From: Loktanella sp. Alg231-35
GTDB lineage: Bacteria > Pseudomonadota > Alphaproteobacteria > Rhodobacterales > Rhodobacteraceae
NCBI RefSeq assembly: GCF_900143545.1
Contig: NZ_FREV01000003.1
Location: forward strand, 310,001-374,000
Direction: 5' to 3'
DNA length: 64,000 nucleotides
The position numbers were made by a program, and so were the translations under genes. Under the pieces are notes generated by a model. The model searched no databases. It worked only from the letters and a program-made list of their open reading frames with translations, and was not told the origin of the DNA. Shown here one piece after another: positions 1 to 8,948 of the stretch (position 1 is its first letter; every line of letters begins with the position of its first letter).

Positions 1-40
1 GCGGCAATGCAGCATTGGCGCTTCTCGTTGTTTTTGTAAG

Positions 41-52
41 GCCTATATAGGC
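41..52. promoter_or_regulatory. 12-bp perfect palindrome upstream of the DUF1127 gene
   Basis: GCCTATATAGGC reads the same on both strands and lies 34 bp before the start codon at 87. The TATATA core could be a -10 element or part of an operator. No clear -35 box is visible, and no regulator gene is adjacent. Confidence 0.3.
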
Positions 53-86
53 AGCAACAACAGATTATCGCATCAGGAATACAACC

Positions 87-308
87 ATGGCCTTCTACAC
101 CAATACTGTCACATCTCGTCCCGCAGCCTCTGGCCCAATGGCCTTTTTCAGCGCGGTTGCCACCTTCGTTGAAAACCTGACTGACGCGCGCAGCCGCTCT
201 GTCGAAGTTGCGCGCATGCAACATCTCTCGGATCGCGAGCTGGCCAACATCGGTGTCTCACGCGAAAGCATCGTGCGCTGCGTCTACGGCGACATCTACA
301 ACTGCTGA
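87..308 (+). CDS. DUF1127 family small protein
   Basis: This 73-residue protein carries the DUF1127 (YjiS-like) core in its C-terminal half: a helix with several arginines followed by LSDRELANIGVSRESI at about residues 47-62. The family is made of very short proteins common in alphaproteobacteria. Members have been linked to RNA turnover and to nutrient responses, but no reaction is known. There is no signal peptide or membrane segment. The gene stands alone and ends 22 bp before the convergent glutaryl-CoA dehydrogenase gene. The start codon follows a weak ribosome site. A perfect palindrome lies 34 bp upstream. The family call is firm; the role is unknown. Confidence 0.85.
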   Translation: MAFYTNTVTSRPAASGPMAFFSAVATFVENLTDARSRSVEVARMQHLSDRELANIGVSRESIVRCVYGDIYNC

Positions 309-330
309 TCCGGCTTGCGCAAATGCGGGG

Positions 331-1554
331 TTAGAAGAACGCCTGCAACCCTGTTTGCGCACGCCCTAGGATCAGCGCATGCACATCATGCGTGCCCTCA
401 TATGTGTTCACCGTTTCAAGGTTGACCATATGGCGCATGATCTGGAACTCTTCGCTGATCCCGTTGCCGCCATGCATATCGCGCGACACCCGCGCGATAT
501 CGAGCGCCTTGCCACAGTTGTTCCGTTTCATCAGGCTGATCATCTCAGGCGCGGCCTGCCCCTGATCCATTAGACGACCCAATTGCAAGGCTGATTGCAG
601 CCCCAATGTGATCTCGGTCTGCATATCCGCCAGCTTTTTCTGGAACAGCTGTGTTTGCGCCAATGGCTTGCCAAACTGCTTGCGGTCCAGCCCATACTGG
701 CGGGCTGCGTGCCAGCAGGCCTCTGCCGCGCCCATGACACCCCATGCAATGCCATAACGCGCACGGTTCAGGCATCCAAATGGCCCCTTCAGGCCCTGCA
801 CACCGGGCAGCAGCGCATCTTCGCTGACTTCGACATTCTCCATCACGATCTCGCCGGTGACAGAGGCGCGCAAGCTTAGCTTGCCACCAATCTTGGGCGC
901 GCTCAGCCCCTTGGTGCCTTTTTCAAGCACAAAACCGCGTATCTCGCCGCCATGCGCCTCGGATTTGGCCCAGACAACAAAGACATCGGCGATGGGTGCA
1001 TTGCTGATCCACATCTTTGAACCATTCAGCACATAGCCCGCATTGGTCTTTTTGGCAGTTGTTTTCATACCCGCAGGATCACTGCCCGCGTCAGGCTCGG
1101 TCAGGCCAAAGCAACCGATCAAGGTGCCCGCAGCCAATCCCGGCAGATATTTCTGGCGCTGCGCGTCAGAGCCATAAGCGTGGATCGGGTACATCACCAG
1201 CGAGGATTGCACCGACATCATCGACCGATACCCGCTGTCCACACGCTCAATCTCGCGGGCAACAAGACCGTAAGTGACGTAGGATGACCCAAGACCGCCG
1301 AATTCTTCTGGAATGGTGATGCCCAACAGTCCGGCCTCGCCCATCAAGGCAAAGACCTCTGGGTCAACAATTTCATCACGATAGGCGTCCGTCACACGTG
1401 GTTGCAGGGACGATTGGGCAAAGGCCGCTGCGGCATCGCGCAGCATACGTTCATCTTCGCTCAATTGCCCTTCAAGGCGGAGCGGGTCAGCCCAGTCAAA
1501 CGGGCCAAGATCGGGGCCAAAGCCAGTGCCGGTGATCGGTGTGGAATCATTCAT
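331..1554 (-). CDS. gcdH: Glutaryl-CoA dehydrogenase (acyl-CoA dehydrogenase family)
   Basis: This FAD-dependent enzyme of 407 residues has the full acyl-CoA dehydrogenase fold. [17 protein letters not shown] in the middle domain is the flavin and substrate loop. [15 protein letters not shown] near the C-terminus carries the catalytic glutamate in the form typical of glutaryl-CoA dehydrogenase rather than of short- or medium-chain enzymes. It would oxidise and decarboxylate glutaryl-CoA to crotonyl-CoA in lysine and tryptophan breakdown. The ATG at 1554 has AAGGGAG about 9 nt upstream. The gene is divergent from the MoxR gene, and no other lysine-degradation gene is nearby. The family call is secure and the glutaryl specificity is likely. 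Confidence 0.88.
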   Translation of the reverse strand: MNDSTPITGTGFGPDLGPFDWADPLRLEGQLSEDERMLRDAAAAFAQSSLQPRVTDAYRDEIVDPEVFALMGEAGLLGITIPEEFGGLGSSYVTYGLVAREIERVDSGYRSMMSVQSSLVMYPIHAYGSDAQRQKYLPGLAAGTLIGCFGLTEPDAGSDPAGMKTTAKKTNAGYVLNGSKMWISNAPIADVFVVWAKSEAHGGEIRGFVLEKGTKGLSAPKIGGKLSLRASVTGEIVMENVEVSEDALLPGVQGLKGPFGCLNRARYGIAWGVMGAAEACWHAARQYGLDRKQFGKPLAQTQLFQKKLADMQTEITLGLQSALQLGRLMDQGQAAPEMISLMKRNNCGKALDIARVSRDMHGGNGISEEFQIMRHMVNLETVNTYEGTHDVHALILGRAQTGLQAFF

Positions 1555-1665
1555 CGCAAATACTCCCTTCGCGCAAGGACCACGCTATGCGGTTGTGCAA
1601 GTAGGGGCAATGGATGGCTTGACGTGGGTGATACGGGATGCAGCTATAGCGGCGGAGGATGCCAG

Positions 1666-2571
1666 ATGACATTTGCGACGATTGAAGAGGTGCAGGCAGG
1701 CTTGGCCGCGCAAGACTATGTGTGCGGGCGTGCCTTGGCCACGGTTGTGTTCCTAAGCCTCAAACTGGGCCGCCCGCTTTTCCTTGAAGGCGAGGCGGGC
1801 ACCGGCAAAACCGAGATCGCCAAAGTGATCGCTGCCGCCCTGGGGCGCAGGTTGATCCGTCTGCAATGCTATGAAGGGCTTGATGCGTCTTCTGCGGTCT
1901 ACGAATGGAACTTCGCTGAACAGATGATCGCCATTCGTGCAGCAGAGGCCGCAGGCGGCGCAGACCGCGACGCGCTCAAAACTGAGCTGTTCACCGAAGA
2001 CTACCTGATCGCACGTCCGCTGCTAGAGGCAATGCGCCCGCAACCGGGCGGCGCGCCGGTCCTGCTGATCGACGAATTGGACCGCACAGATGCCCCGTTT
2101 GAAGCGTTCCTGCTTGAAGCACTTTCAGATTTTCAGGTTACCATCCCCGAATTGGGTACGGTCGCCGCACCCGAACCGCCCATCGTGATCCTCACATCCA
2201 ACCGCACCCGCGAGGTGCATGACGCGCTCAAACGGCGCTGCCTTTATCATTGGGTGGACTATCCCGATTTTGACCGCGAGGTTGCAATCCTGCAAGCCCG
2301 CGCACCCGAAGCTGCCGCCGCGCTGTCGCGCGAAATCGTGGCCTTTGTCCAGCGATTGCGCGGTGAGGATCTGTTCAAGAAACCGGGCGTTGCCGAAACC
2401 ATCGACTGGGCGAAATGCCTGCTTGCGCTTGATGTGATTAACCTCTCACCGGCCACGATTGCTGATACGTTGGGTGCGATCTTGAAATACCAAGACGATA
2501 TCCAGAAACTGCAAGGGTCCGAGGCAAAACGCATTCTTGATGCCGCCAAGGGCGATCTGGAAACGGCCTGA
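1666..2571 (+). CDS. MoxR/CoxD-type AAA+ ATPase
   Basis: This is a MoxR-family ATPase of 301 residues. The Walker A motif EGEAGTGKTE is at residues 41-50 and Walker B PVLLIDELD at 131-139. The frame stays open upstream, but the ATG at 1666 has GGCGGAGGA 6 nt before it and starts at the conserved N-terminus. In molybdenum CO dehydrogenase clusters, CoxD works with a VWA protein (CoxE) to mature the metal centre. This gene is first in such a cluster, directly before a VWA gene. A TTGACG hexamer at 1619-1624 may be the -35 box of the operon promoter, but the -10 is not convincing. The role as a maturase is inferred from the neighbours. Confidence 0.88.
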   Translation: MTFATIEEVQAGLAAQDYVCGRALATVVFLSLKLGRPLFLEGEAGTGKTEIAKVIAAALGRRLIRLQCYEGLDASSAVYEWNFAEQMIAIRAAEAAGGADRDALKTELFTEDYLIARPLLEAMRPQPGGAPVLLIDELDRTDAPFEAFLLEALSDFQVTIPELGTVAAPEPPIVILTSNRTREVHDALKRRCLYHWVDYPDFDREVAILQARAPEAAAALSREIVAFVQRLRGEDLFKKPGVAETIDWAKCLLALDVINLSPATIADTLGAILKYQDDIQKLQGSEAKRILDAAKGDLETA

Positions 2572-2607
2572 TGTCCCTTCTTTTGTTCAAAAATATCTCA
2601 CAGGGGT

Positions 2608-2628
2608 CCGGGGATGTGAAATCCCCGG
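2608..2628. repeat. Extragenic palindrome between the MoxR and VWA genes
   Basis: CCGGGGAT (2608-2615) pairs perfectly with ATCCCCGG (2621-2628) across the loop GTGAA. There is no T-run after it, so it is not a standard terminator. It probably folds in the operon mRNA. Confidence 0.45.
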
Positions 2629-2643
2629 TCCGACGCTGCCGCT

Positions 2644-3900
2644 ATGGTTAACTATCCTGAAATGGCAGTGCCGGACGATCCAAAACTGGCCCAGAACATC
2701 ACCCATTTTGCCCGTGCGTTGCGCAAGGCAGGGCTGGCCGTCGGGCCGGGGCGTGTCATTGACGCCATTCACGCGGTCAAAGCTGTGGGCTTTACCAAAA
2801 AGGCGGACTTTTACTGGACGCTGCATGCCTGCTTTGTGAGTAAACCCGAAGACCGCCCGCTTTTTGCGCAACTCTTCCGCCTTTACTGGCGTGACCCACA
2901 GTATCTGGAACATATGATGTCGTTCCTGCGACCAGCGGTGCATGGGGTGCAGGAAGAACGCGCCGCCCAACCGGCTGAAAAACGCGCGGCCGAGGCGTTG
3001 CTAGATGGCGAGGACCGCCCCTTGCCACCGCAAGAGGACAAAGAAGATGAGGTTGAGATCGACTTTGATGCCTCTCAGACAACCTCAGCCCAAGAACACC
3101 TGCGCACGCTTGATTTTGAATTGATGAGCACATCCGAGATGGCAGCGGCCAAGCGCATGCTGGCCACCTTGTCCTTGCCTGTGCCCCCGATCCTCAGCCG
3201 CCGCACCCAAGGCGGTCATGGCCTGTTGCCTGATTGGCCGGGAACGATGCGGCAGGCCATGCGCCGGGGCGGTGAGGTTACGGATTTCGCCACCAAAAGA
3301 CGGCGGCAGCGCTATCCCAATCTGGTGGTGCTTTGCGATATCTCGGGGTCGATGGCCAGTTATTCACGGGCCGTTTTGCACTTTGTGCATGCAGTGGCAA
3401 ACCGCGAAGGGCAAGGCTGGGCGCAGGTGCATGCTTTTACCTTCGGCACGCGGCTGACGAATATCACCCGACACTTGCGGCAACGTGACGTAGATGCGGC
3501 ATTGGCCGCCGCTGGGGCCGAGGCACAGGATTGGAAAGGCGGCACCCGCATCGGGGCTTGCCTGCACAGCTATAACCGTGACTGGTCGCGCCGGATGGCG
3601 GGGCAGGGTGCCGTTGTACTTTTGATCACAGATGGGCTCGACCGTGCCGACGATGGCCAGTTGGGCCACGAGATGGAGCGGCTGAACCTCAGCGCACGGC
3701 AATTGATCTGGTTGAACCCCTTGCTGCGCTGGGATGGCTTTGCGCCACGGGCGCGCGGGATCACGCAGATGCTGCCGCATTGTTCGAGCTTCCGGGCAGG
3801 TCATAACATCGCCTCACTGCAAGGCTTGGCTGACGCGCTGTCACGGCCAGATGACAACGGCGAAAAGACCCGCCTGCTGGCCATGCTGCGCGATGCATGA
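2644..3900 (+). CDS. VWA domain protein, CoxE-like
   Basis: This 418-residue protein has a C-terminal von Willebrand A domain. A complete MIDAS metal-binding motif, CDISGSMASY, has its Asp and Ser ligands at residues 232, 234 and 236, and a later DGLDRADDGQL segment follows. The region around 125-145 is acidic and probably flexible. CoxE-type proteins pair with CoxD ATPases to insert or mature the copper or sulfur site of molybdenum CO dehydrogenases. Gene order here (MoxR, VWA, XdhC-like, hydroxylase subunits) fits that. The start is uncertain: ATG 2644 and ATG 2662 are both in frame and neither has a good ribosome site. Confidence 0.87.
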   Translation: MVNYPEMAVPDDPKLAQNITHFARALRKAGLAVGPGRVIDAIHAVKAVGFTKKADFYWTLHACFVSKPEDRPLFAQLFRLYWRDPQYLEHMMSFLRPAVHGVQEERAAQPAEKRAAEALLDGEDRPLPPQEDKEDEVEIDFDASQTTSAQEHLRTLDFELMSTSEMAAAKRMLATLSLPVPPILSRRTQGGHGLLPDWPGTMRQAMRRGGEVTDFATKRRRQRYPNLVVLCDISGSMASYSRAVLHFVHAVANREGQGWAQVHAFTFGTRLTNITRHLRQRDVDAALAAAGAEAQDWKGGTRIGACLHSYNRDWSRRMAGQGAVVLLITDGLDRADDGQLGHEMERLNLSARQLIWLNPLLRWDGFAPRARGITQMLPHCSSFRAGHNIASLQGLADALSRPDDNGEKTRLLAMLRDA

Positions 3901-3965
3901 GAGCTTTTGCAAAACGCGCGTTCTGGACTACCTTGAAGTGATGGCATTGATGGGGGGATTTCCGC

Positions 3966-4940
3966 ATGACTGATCAGATTACCGATTTACCCAAACTGGC
4001 GCTTGACTGGCACCGTGCCGGGCGGGGCGTTGTGGTGGCAACCGTGGTGCAGACCTGGGGGTCGGCCCCGCGTCCGGTGGGTAGCCAATTGGTGATTGAT
4101 GCTGACGGCGCGATGGAAGGCTCTGTGTCGGGCGGCTGTGTCGAAGGGGCGGTGATCACGGAAGCATTGGATGCGGTTGCCGATGGCAAACACCGCGTGC
4201 TGGAATTTGGCGTCAGCGATGATGAGGCCTTTGCTGTGGGGTTGGCTTGCGGCGGTGAGATCAAGGTGCTGTTGGAGCCTGTTGGCCCGGTCCTGCCAGT
4301 CGAGTTGTTGGAAAAACTGGTTGAAGCCAGAGCGCAGAACATGCCCTTGGCCTATGTCACCGATCTGGAAACTGGCGGTCCCTGTTTGGTGCCCGCCCCT
4401 CACTATGCAGAGCGGTTCCGTCTGGACCGTTCTGGCGTGGAAGAGGATGGGCGGACCTTCGTGGCGATCCACAACCCGTCCCTACGCATGATCATCATCG
4501 GTGCTGTGCATATTGCCCAGCATCTGGTAGCGATAGCGCGCGCTTGCGGATATCAGCCCATCATTATCGACCCGCGCCCGGCTTTCGCCTCCGAGGCGCG
4601 GTTTCCCGGTGAGGTGATCTTGGATGAGTGGCCCGATGAGGCGCTGCGCGCCCTCAAGATTGATGCCCGCACGGCTGTTGTCACCCTGACCCATGACCCC
4701 AAACTTGATGACCCGGCAATTGTGACCGTGCTGGAATCGTCCGCTTTCTATCTGGGCTGTCTGGGGTCAAAACGTACCCATGCCAAGCGGGTCGAGCGTT
4801 TGGCAGCTGTTGGTTTTAGCGATGAAGACCTCGCCCGCATTCACGCCCCTGTGGGCCTTGATCTGGGTGGGCGACAACCAGCTGAGATTGCTGTGAGTGT
4901 CATGGCGCAAGTCACGCAAGTATTGCGGCAAGCCAAGTGA
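3966..4940 (+). CDS. XdhC/CoxI family protein
   Basis: This 324-residue protein joins the XdhC/CoxI N-terminal domain (TWGSAPRPVGSQLVI and SVSGGCVEGAVI, about residues 30-65) to a C-terminal Rossmann-like domain (RMIIIGAVHIAQHL, about 174-187, and a GCLGSKRTHAKR loop near 265). XdhC proteins bind molybdenum cofactor, aid its sulfuration and insert it into xanthine dehydrogenase-type enzymes. The start at 3966 follows a G-rich ribosome site. The stop overlaps the next start as GTGA, so the two are probably translationally coupled. It is placed in a molybdenum hydroxylase operon, so its client is presumably the large subunit encoded downstream. Confidence 0.9.
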   Translation: MTDQITDLPKLALDWHRAGRGVVVATVVQTWGSAPRPVGSQLVIDADGAMEGSVSGGCVEGAVITEALDAVADGKHRVLEFGVSDDEAFAVGLACGGEIKVLLEPVGPVLPVELLEKLVEARAQNMPLAYVTDLETGGPCLVPAPHYAERFRLDRSGVEEDGRTFVAIHNPSLRMIIIGAVHIAQHLVAIARACGYQPIIIDPRPAFASEARFPGEVILDEWPDEALRALKIDARTAVVTLTHDPKLDDPAIVTVLESSAFYLGCLGSKRTHAKRVERLAAVGFSDEDLARIHAPVGLDLGGRQPAEIAVSVMAQVTQVLRQAK

Positions 4941-5917
4941 AATTTGGCCCTGTCCCCGTGAAAGCTGCCGTGGGTGCGGTGCTGGCCTATGCCGTGCCGG
5001 TGGCGACAGGGCGCTTGCGCAAGGGGCATGTTTTGCGGGCGGATGACATTGCCGCCCTGCACGATGCCGGTCTGCAAGAGGTCATGGTCGCGCGCTATGA
5101 TCCCGGTGATCTGGACGAAGACATTGCCGCGGCTCGTCTGGCATCTGCACTTGCGGGGCCGGGGTTGCTGGTCTCCAATGCGGCCACGGGGCGGGTCAAC
5201 CTTTTTGCCGAAGGGCCTGGGATTGCGCAGATCAATGCAGCCGCCATCAACGCCTTCAACGGGGTGAACCCGATGATCACAGTGGCGACCGTGCCACCGC
5301 ACCACCGGGCGGATGCGGGCACGATGATCGCAACGATCAAGATCATTTCTTATGCCGTGCCAGAGAGCGACGTTGCCACAGCCTGCGCCTTGGCGACGGG
5401 CGCGCTTGGGTGTCGCGCGCCGCAATTCCAAACCGCGACGCTGATCGAAACCGAGATCGGCACGGAGCCGTCCCCCAAAGGCCGACAGGCGCTGCAAGGA
5501 CGGCTGGACCGTTTTGGCGTCTCCCTTGGCCCGCGCGTGATTGTGTCGCATGCTGAGGATGCGCTGCGTGCTGCGATTGCGAAGGCTGCCGGCGAAGTGG
5601 TTTTCGTCCTCACCGCCTCTGCCACATCCGACGCCAATGACATAGGCCCCGCCGCGCTGCGCAAGGCTGGTGGCACGCTCACGCAATTTGGCATGCCGGT
5701 GGATCCCGGAAACCTGCTTTTCCTTGGCACGCTGGGGGAAAGGCCCGTGATTGGCTTGCCGGGCTGCGCGCGGTCACCCGCGCTTAACGGGGCGGATTGG
5801 GTGATCGAACGGGTGCTTTGCGGCGTGGCGCTGACGCCTGAAGACTTTGCACAGATGGGGGTGGGCGGGTTGCTCAAGGAAATCCCGACACGGCCAAAAC
5901 CCCGCGCGGAGATCTGA
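4937..5917 (+). CDS. Molybdopterin-binding domain protein (MoeA/MogA-like fold)
   Basis: This 326-residue protein starts with GTG inside the stop region of the XdhC-like gene. Its C-terminal half resembles the MoCF molybdopterin-binding domain (VVFVLTASATSDANDIGPAALRKAGG, written here only as a guide to about residues 216-241, then a glycine-rich VIGLPGCARSP loop near 272). In related clusters a similar domain is fused to a MobA-like nucleotidyltransferase. No such domain is present here. It probably handles cofactor for the hydroxylase encoded downstream. The exact reaction cannot be read from the sequence. Confidence 0.75.
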   Translation: MKFGPVPVKAAVGAVLAYAVPVATGRLRKGHVLRADDIAALHDAGLQEVMVARYDPGDLDEDIAAARLASALAGPGLLVSNAATGRVNLFAEGPGIAQINAAAINAFNGVNPMITVATVPPHHRADAGTMIATIKIISYAVPESDVATACALATGALGCRAPQFQTATLIETEIGTEPSPKGRQALQGRLDRFGVSLGPRVIVSHAEDALRAAIAKAAGEVVFVLTASATSDANDIGPAALRKAGGTLTQFGMPVDPGNLLFLGTLGERPVIGLPGCARSPALNGADWVIERVLCGVALTPEDFAQMGVGGLLKEIPTRPKPRAEI

Positions 5918-6010
5918 CCGACCGTGCAGCTGCAGCGTAAGTTATGTGTTCTCAACTGCGGTTCTGCGTGCTTAACTCAGCCCAAAGCATAACATTTCTG
6001 GGAGGAAGTA

Positions 6011-6496
6011 ATGGCATCGGTAACTATGACCGTGAACGGGAAGTCCGTGTCAGGTGATGTGGAGGGCCGCACGCTGATGTCGGACTTCTTGCGCAATGAC
6101 CTGCGGCTGACGGGCACACATATCGGCTGTGACACATCGCAATGTGGCGCCTGCGTCATTCATGTGAACGGGGAAGCGGTGAAATCCTGCACCATGTTCG
6201 CCGTTGAAGCAGATGGCGCAGAGGTTGCGACCATCGAGGGGCAGGCCAATACGGATGGGTCGCTCAATGTGATCCAACAGGCGTTTCAGGATCATCACGG
6301 ATTGCAATGCGGTTTCTGTACACCGGGCATGGTGATGTCGGCAGCAGCCCTTCTCAAGGACAATCCCAAACCGACCGAAGGCGAGGTACGGGAATATCTG
6401 GAAGGCAATATCTGCCGCTGCACTGGCTATCATAACATCGTCAAGGCGATCATGGCCGCATCAGGACAGGATGTGAGCGCCGTCGCTGCCGAGTAA
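6011..6496 (+). CDS. coxS: Molybdenum hydroxylase small subunit, 2x[2Fe-2S] (CoxS-like)
   Basis: This is the iron-sulfur subunit, 161 residues. Plant-type [2Fe-2S] cysteines are at 40, 45, 48 and 60 ([10 protein letters not shown] then SC). The second cluster is bound by Cys 100, 103, 135 and 137 (QCGFCTPG and ICRCTGY). These are all eight expected ligands. It passes electrons from the molybdenum site to the FAD subunit. GGGAGGAAG lies just before the ATG. The S-L-M order of the three subunit genes is that of form II clusters. A 93-bp gap upstream may hold a promoter of its own. The symbol reflects family membership, not proven CO oxidation. Confidence 0.92.
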   Translation: MASVTMTVNGKSVSGDVEGRTLMSDFLRNDLRLTGTHIGCDTSQCGACVIHVNGEAVKSCTMFAVEADGAEVATIEGQANTDGSLNVIQQAFQDHHGLQCGFCTPGMVMSAAALLKDNPKPTEGEVREYLEGNICRCTGYHNIVKAIMAASGQDVSAVAAE

Positions 6497-6497
6497 G

Positions 6498-6543
6498 CAA
6501 ATTTTCAAGGAAAATTTGGGGCCAATTTTTCGATGAAAAATTG
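6498..6543. repeat. Two tandem perfect hairpins between the small and large subunit genes
   Basis: The first hairpin is CAAATTTTC (6498-6506), loop AAG, GAAAATTTG (6510-6518). The second is CAATTTTTC (6523-6531), loop GAT, GAAAAATTG (6535-6543). Both have perfect 9-bp arms and 3-nt loops, and the arms differ by a shift of one A/T. They fill the gap that precedes the large-subunit ribosome site. A role in RNA stability, processing or subunit ratio is possible. They may also belong to a dispersed repeat family. Confidence 0.7.
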
Positions 6544-6566
6544 TGTCCTGACAGGGAGGAATATCA

Positions 6567-8936
6567 ATGCCAAAAGATGGTGGAATTGGAGCCAGCACGA
6601 CACGCCGCGAGGACGTGCGCTTTCTGACTGGTAAAGGGAACTATACCGCTGACATCAACACCTTTGGACAGGCCGCCGCGATCTTTGTGCGCGCGACCGT
6701 GGCCAATGGGGTGATCAAATCAATCGACACAAGTGCCGCCGCAGAAATGCCCGGCGTGCTGGCGATCTTTACCGGAGAAGATTTCGTTGATGTTGGCGGC
6801 AACCCCGCAGGTTGGCTGATCAACAGCCGCGATGGCGAGCCGATGAAAGAACCCAAACGCCCGGTACTGGCCCACGGCAAGGTCCGCCATGTGGGTGATG
6901 CCTATGCCGCCGTCATCGCAGAGACGGAACAGCAGGCCCGTGACGCCGCAGAAGAAGTTATCGCCGATATCGAAGAACTGCCTGCGATCATTGATATGGC
7001 GGCGGCCCTTGCGGGTGACGCTTATGTCCATGATGAAATCGCAACCAACCAATGCTTTGACTGGGGCTGGATCGAGGACAACCGTGCGGCCACCGATGAG
7101 GCGATCAAAAACGCACCGCATGTCACCACGCTGGAACTGGTCAACAACCGTCTGGTGCCCAACGCGATGGAACCGCGTGCCTCTATCGGCACTTATGACG
7201 CGGCGGGTGATAGCTATCTGTTGCAAACCACGTCGCAGAATCCGCATCTAACGCGCTTGCTCATTTCGGCCTTTGTGATGGGTATCCCGGAAAACAAGTT
7301 GACCGTGATTGCACCTGATGTGGGGGGTGGATTTGGTTCGAAAATCTATCACTACGGTGAAGAAGCATTGGTGCTGGCCGCCGCCAAGAAGGTAGGGCGC
7401 CCTGTCAAATGGGTGGCAGATCGGACCGAATCCTTCCTGACCGATGCCCATGGCCGTGATCACGTCACCAAGATTGAACTGGCTTGCGAGAAGGATGGCA
7501 CATTCATCGCCTTCCGCACGGAAACGCTGGCCAATGTGGGGGCATATCTGTCGAATTTCTCGACCGCGACGCCGACTTTCCTTCATGGCACGCTGATGGC
7601 GGGCAACTATACGGTGCCCAACGTCTATGTGAACCTCAAGGCGGTGTTTACGAATACAGCCCCCGTTGATGCTTACCGTGGTGCCGGGCGGCCCGAAGCC
7701 ACCTATTCCATAGAGCGTGTCATCGACATGGCCGCGCGCGAATTGGGCATTGATCCGGTTGAGATCCGGCGCAAAAACTTCATCAAACCAGAGCAATATC
7801 CCTTCGGCACTGCTGCAGGGCTGGAATACGACAGCGGTAACTACGATGCGTTGATGGACAAGATGGAGGCGATGGTAGACCGCAAGGCATTTGAAGAACG
7901 CCGCAAGCAAAGCGAAGCGAACGGCAAAATGCGCGGTCTTGGCATCAACGCCTACGTCGAGGCTTGCGGCATCGCGCCGTCCAACCTTGTGGGTGTGCTG
8001 GGCAGCCGTGTCGGCCTTTATGACGCAGCAACCGTGCGTGTGAACGCCACTGGCAACCTAAGTGTCATGGTGGGGGCGCACAGCCACGGGCAAGGGCACG
8101 AGACTGTGTTCCCGCAGATTGTGGGCGAGATGCTGGGGATTGATCCTCAGTCCGTCGATATCGTGCATGGTGATACCTCCAAGATTCCGTTTGGCATGGG
8201 CACCTATGGATCGCGCAGCCTTGCGGTTTGTGGTTCTGCTGTGGTGCGAGCCACGGAAAAGATCATTGCCAAGGCCAAGAAGATTGCAGCGCATATGCTG
8301 GAAGCCGCGGCCGATGATCTGGATTTTACCGATGGCCAATTCACCGTCAAAGGCACCGATAAATCCGTTGGGTTCGGGGATGTGGCGCTCAAGGCCTATA
8401 TCCCGCATGAATTCCCGATTGAGGATATCGAACCAGGCTTAGAGGAAACGGCGTTTTATGATCCCGCCAACTTTACCTACCCCTCTGGCGCTTATGCCTG
8501 CGAGGTCGAGGTTGATCCCGACACGGGCAAAGTGACCATCGAACGTTTCACGGCATGTGACGACTTTGGCAATGTGATGAATCCGATGATCGTGAGCGGT
8601 CAGGTGCAAGGCGGTGTCGTGCAGGGGATTGGACAGGCGCTGCTGGAAAACACCACCTACAACGCGGACGGTCAGCTGTTGTCGGCAAGCTATATGGACT
8701 ATGTCATGCCGCGTGCCGATGATCTGCCGTTCATTGCGGTGGACCATTCCGATGGCACGCCCTGCACGCATAACCCGCTGGGCGCCAAAGGGTGCGGCGA
8801 GGGTGGTGCGATTGGATCACCGCCCACCGTCGTCAACGCGGTTATTGACGCGCTGCAATCGGGCGGCAAGAACGTCACCCATATCGACATGCCTTTGACG
8901 CCTGCGCGCGTCTGGGCTGCCATGAACAACGCGTAA
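6567..8936 (+). CDS. coxL: Molybdenum hydroxylase large subunit, form II CoxL-like
   Basis: This molybdopterin subunit of 789 residues belongs to the xanthine oxidase family. The motif AYRGAGR at residues 369-375 is the form II signature. True CO dehydrogenases (form I) have AYxCSFR there, with the cysteine that binds copper, and this cysteine is absent. The general base GCGEGG (Glu 745) is present, as is the glycine-rich GGGFGSK loop near 253. It forms a heterotrimer with the flanking subunits in the cytoplasm. GGGAGGA precedes the ATG. Substrate is unknown: form II enzymes are often annotated as CO dehydrogenase, but activity on CO is doubtful without the cysteine. Confidence 0.92.
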   Translation: MPKDGGIGASTTRREDVRFLTGKGNYTADINTFGQAAAIFVRATVANGVIKSIDTSAAAEMPGVLAIFTGEDFVDVGGNPAGWLINSRDGEPMKEPKRPVLAHGKVRHVGDAYAAVIAETEQQARDAAEEVIADIEELPAIIDMAAALAGDAYVHDEIATNQCFDWGWIEDNRAATDEAIKNAPHVTTLELVNNRLVPNAMEPRASIGTYDAAGDSYLLQTTSQNPHLTRLLISAFVMGIPENKLTVIAPDVGGGFGSKIYHYGEEALVLAAAKKVGRPVKWVADRTESFLTDAHGRDHVTKIELACEKDGTFIAFRTETLANVGAYLSNFSTATPTFLHGTLMAGNYTVPNVYVNLKAVFTNTAPVDAYRGAGRPEATYSIERVIDMAARELGIDPVEIRRKNFIKPEQYPFGTAAGLEYDSGNYDALMDKMEAMVDRKAFEERRKQSEANGKMRGLGINAYVEACGIAPSNLVGVLGSRVGLYDAATVRVNATGNLSVMVGAHSHGQGHETVFPQIVGEMLGIDPQSVDIVHGDTSKIPFGMGTYGSRSLAVCGSAVVRATEKIIAKAKKIAAHMLEAAADDLDFTDGQFTVKGTDKSVGFGDVALKAYIPHEFPIEDIEPGLEETAFYDPANFTYPSGAYACEVEVDPDTGKVTIERFTACDDFGNVMNPMIVSGQVQGGVVQGIGQALLENTTYNADGQLLSASYMDYVMPRADDLPFIAVDHSDGTPCTHNPLGAKGCGEGGAIGSPPTVVNAVIDALQSGGKNVTHIDMPLTPARVWAAMNNA

Positions 8937-8948
8937 GGGAGAACGCTC

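Noticed and set aside
6567-8936. A true (form I) CO dehydrogenase.
   Set aside because: The copper-binding cysteine motif is replaced by AYRGAGR, so only a form II relative can be claimed.
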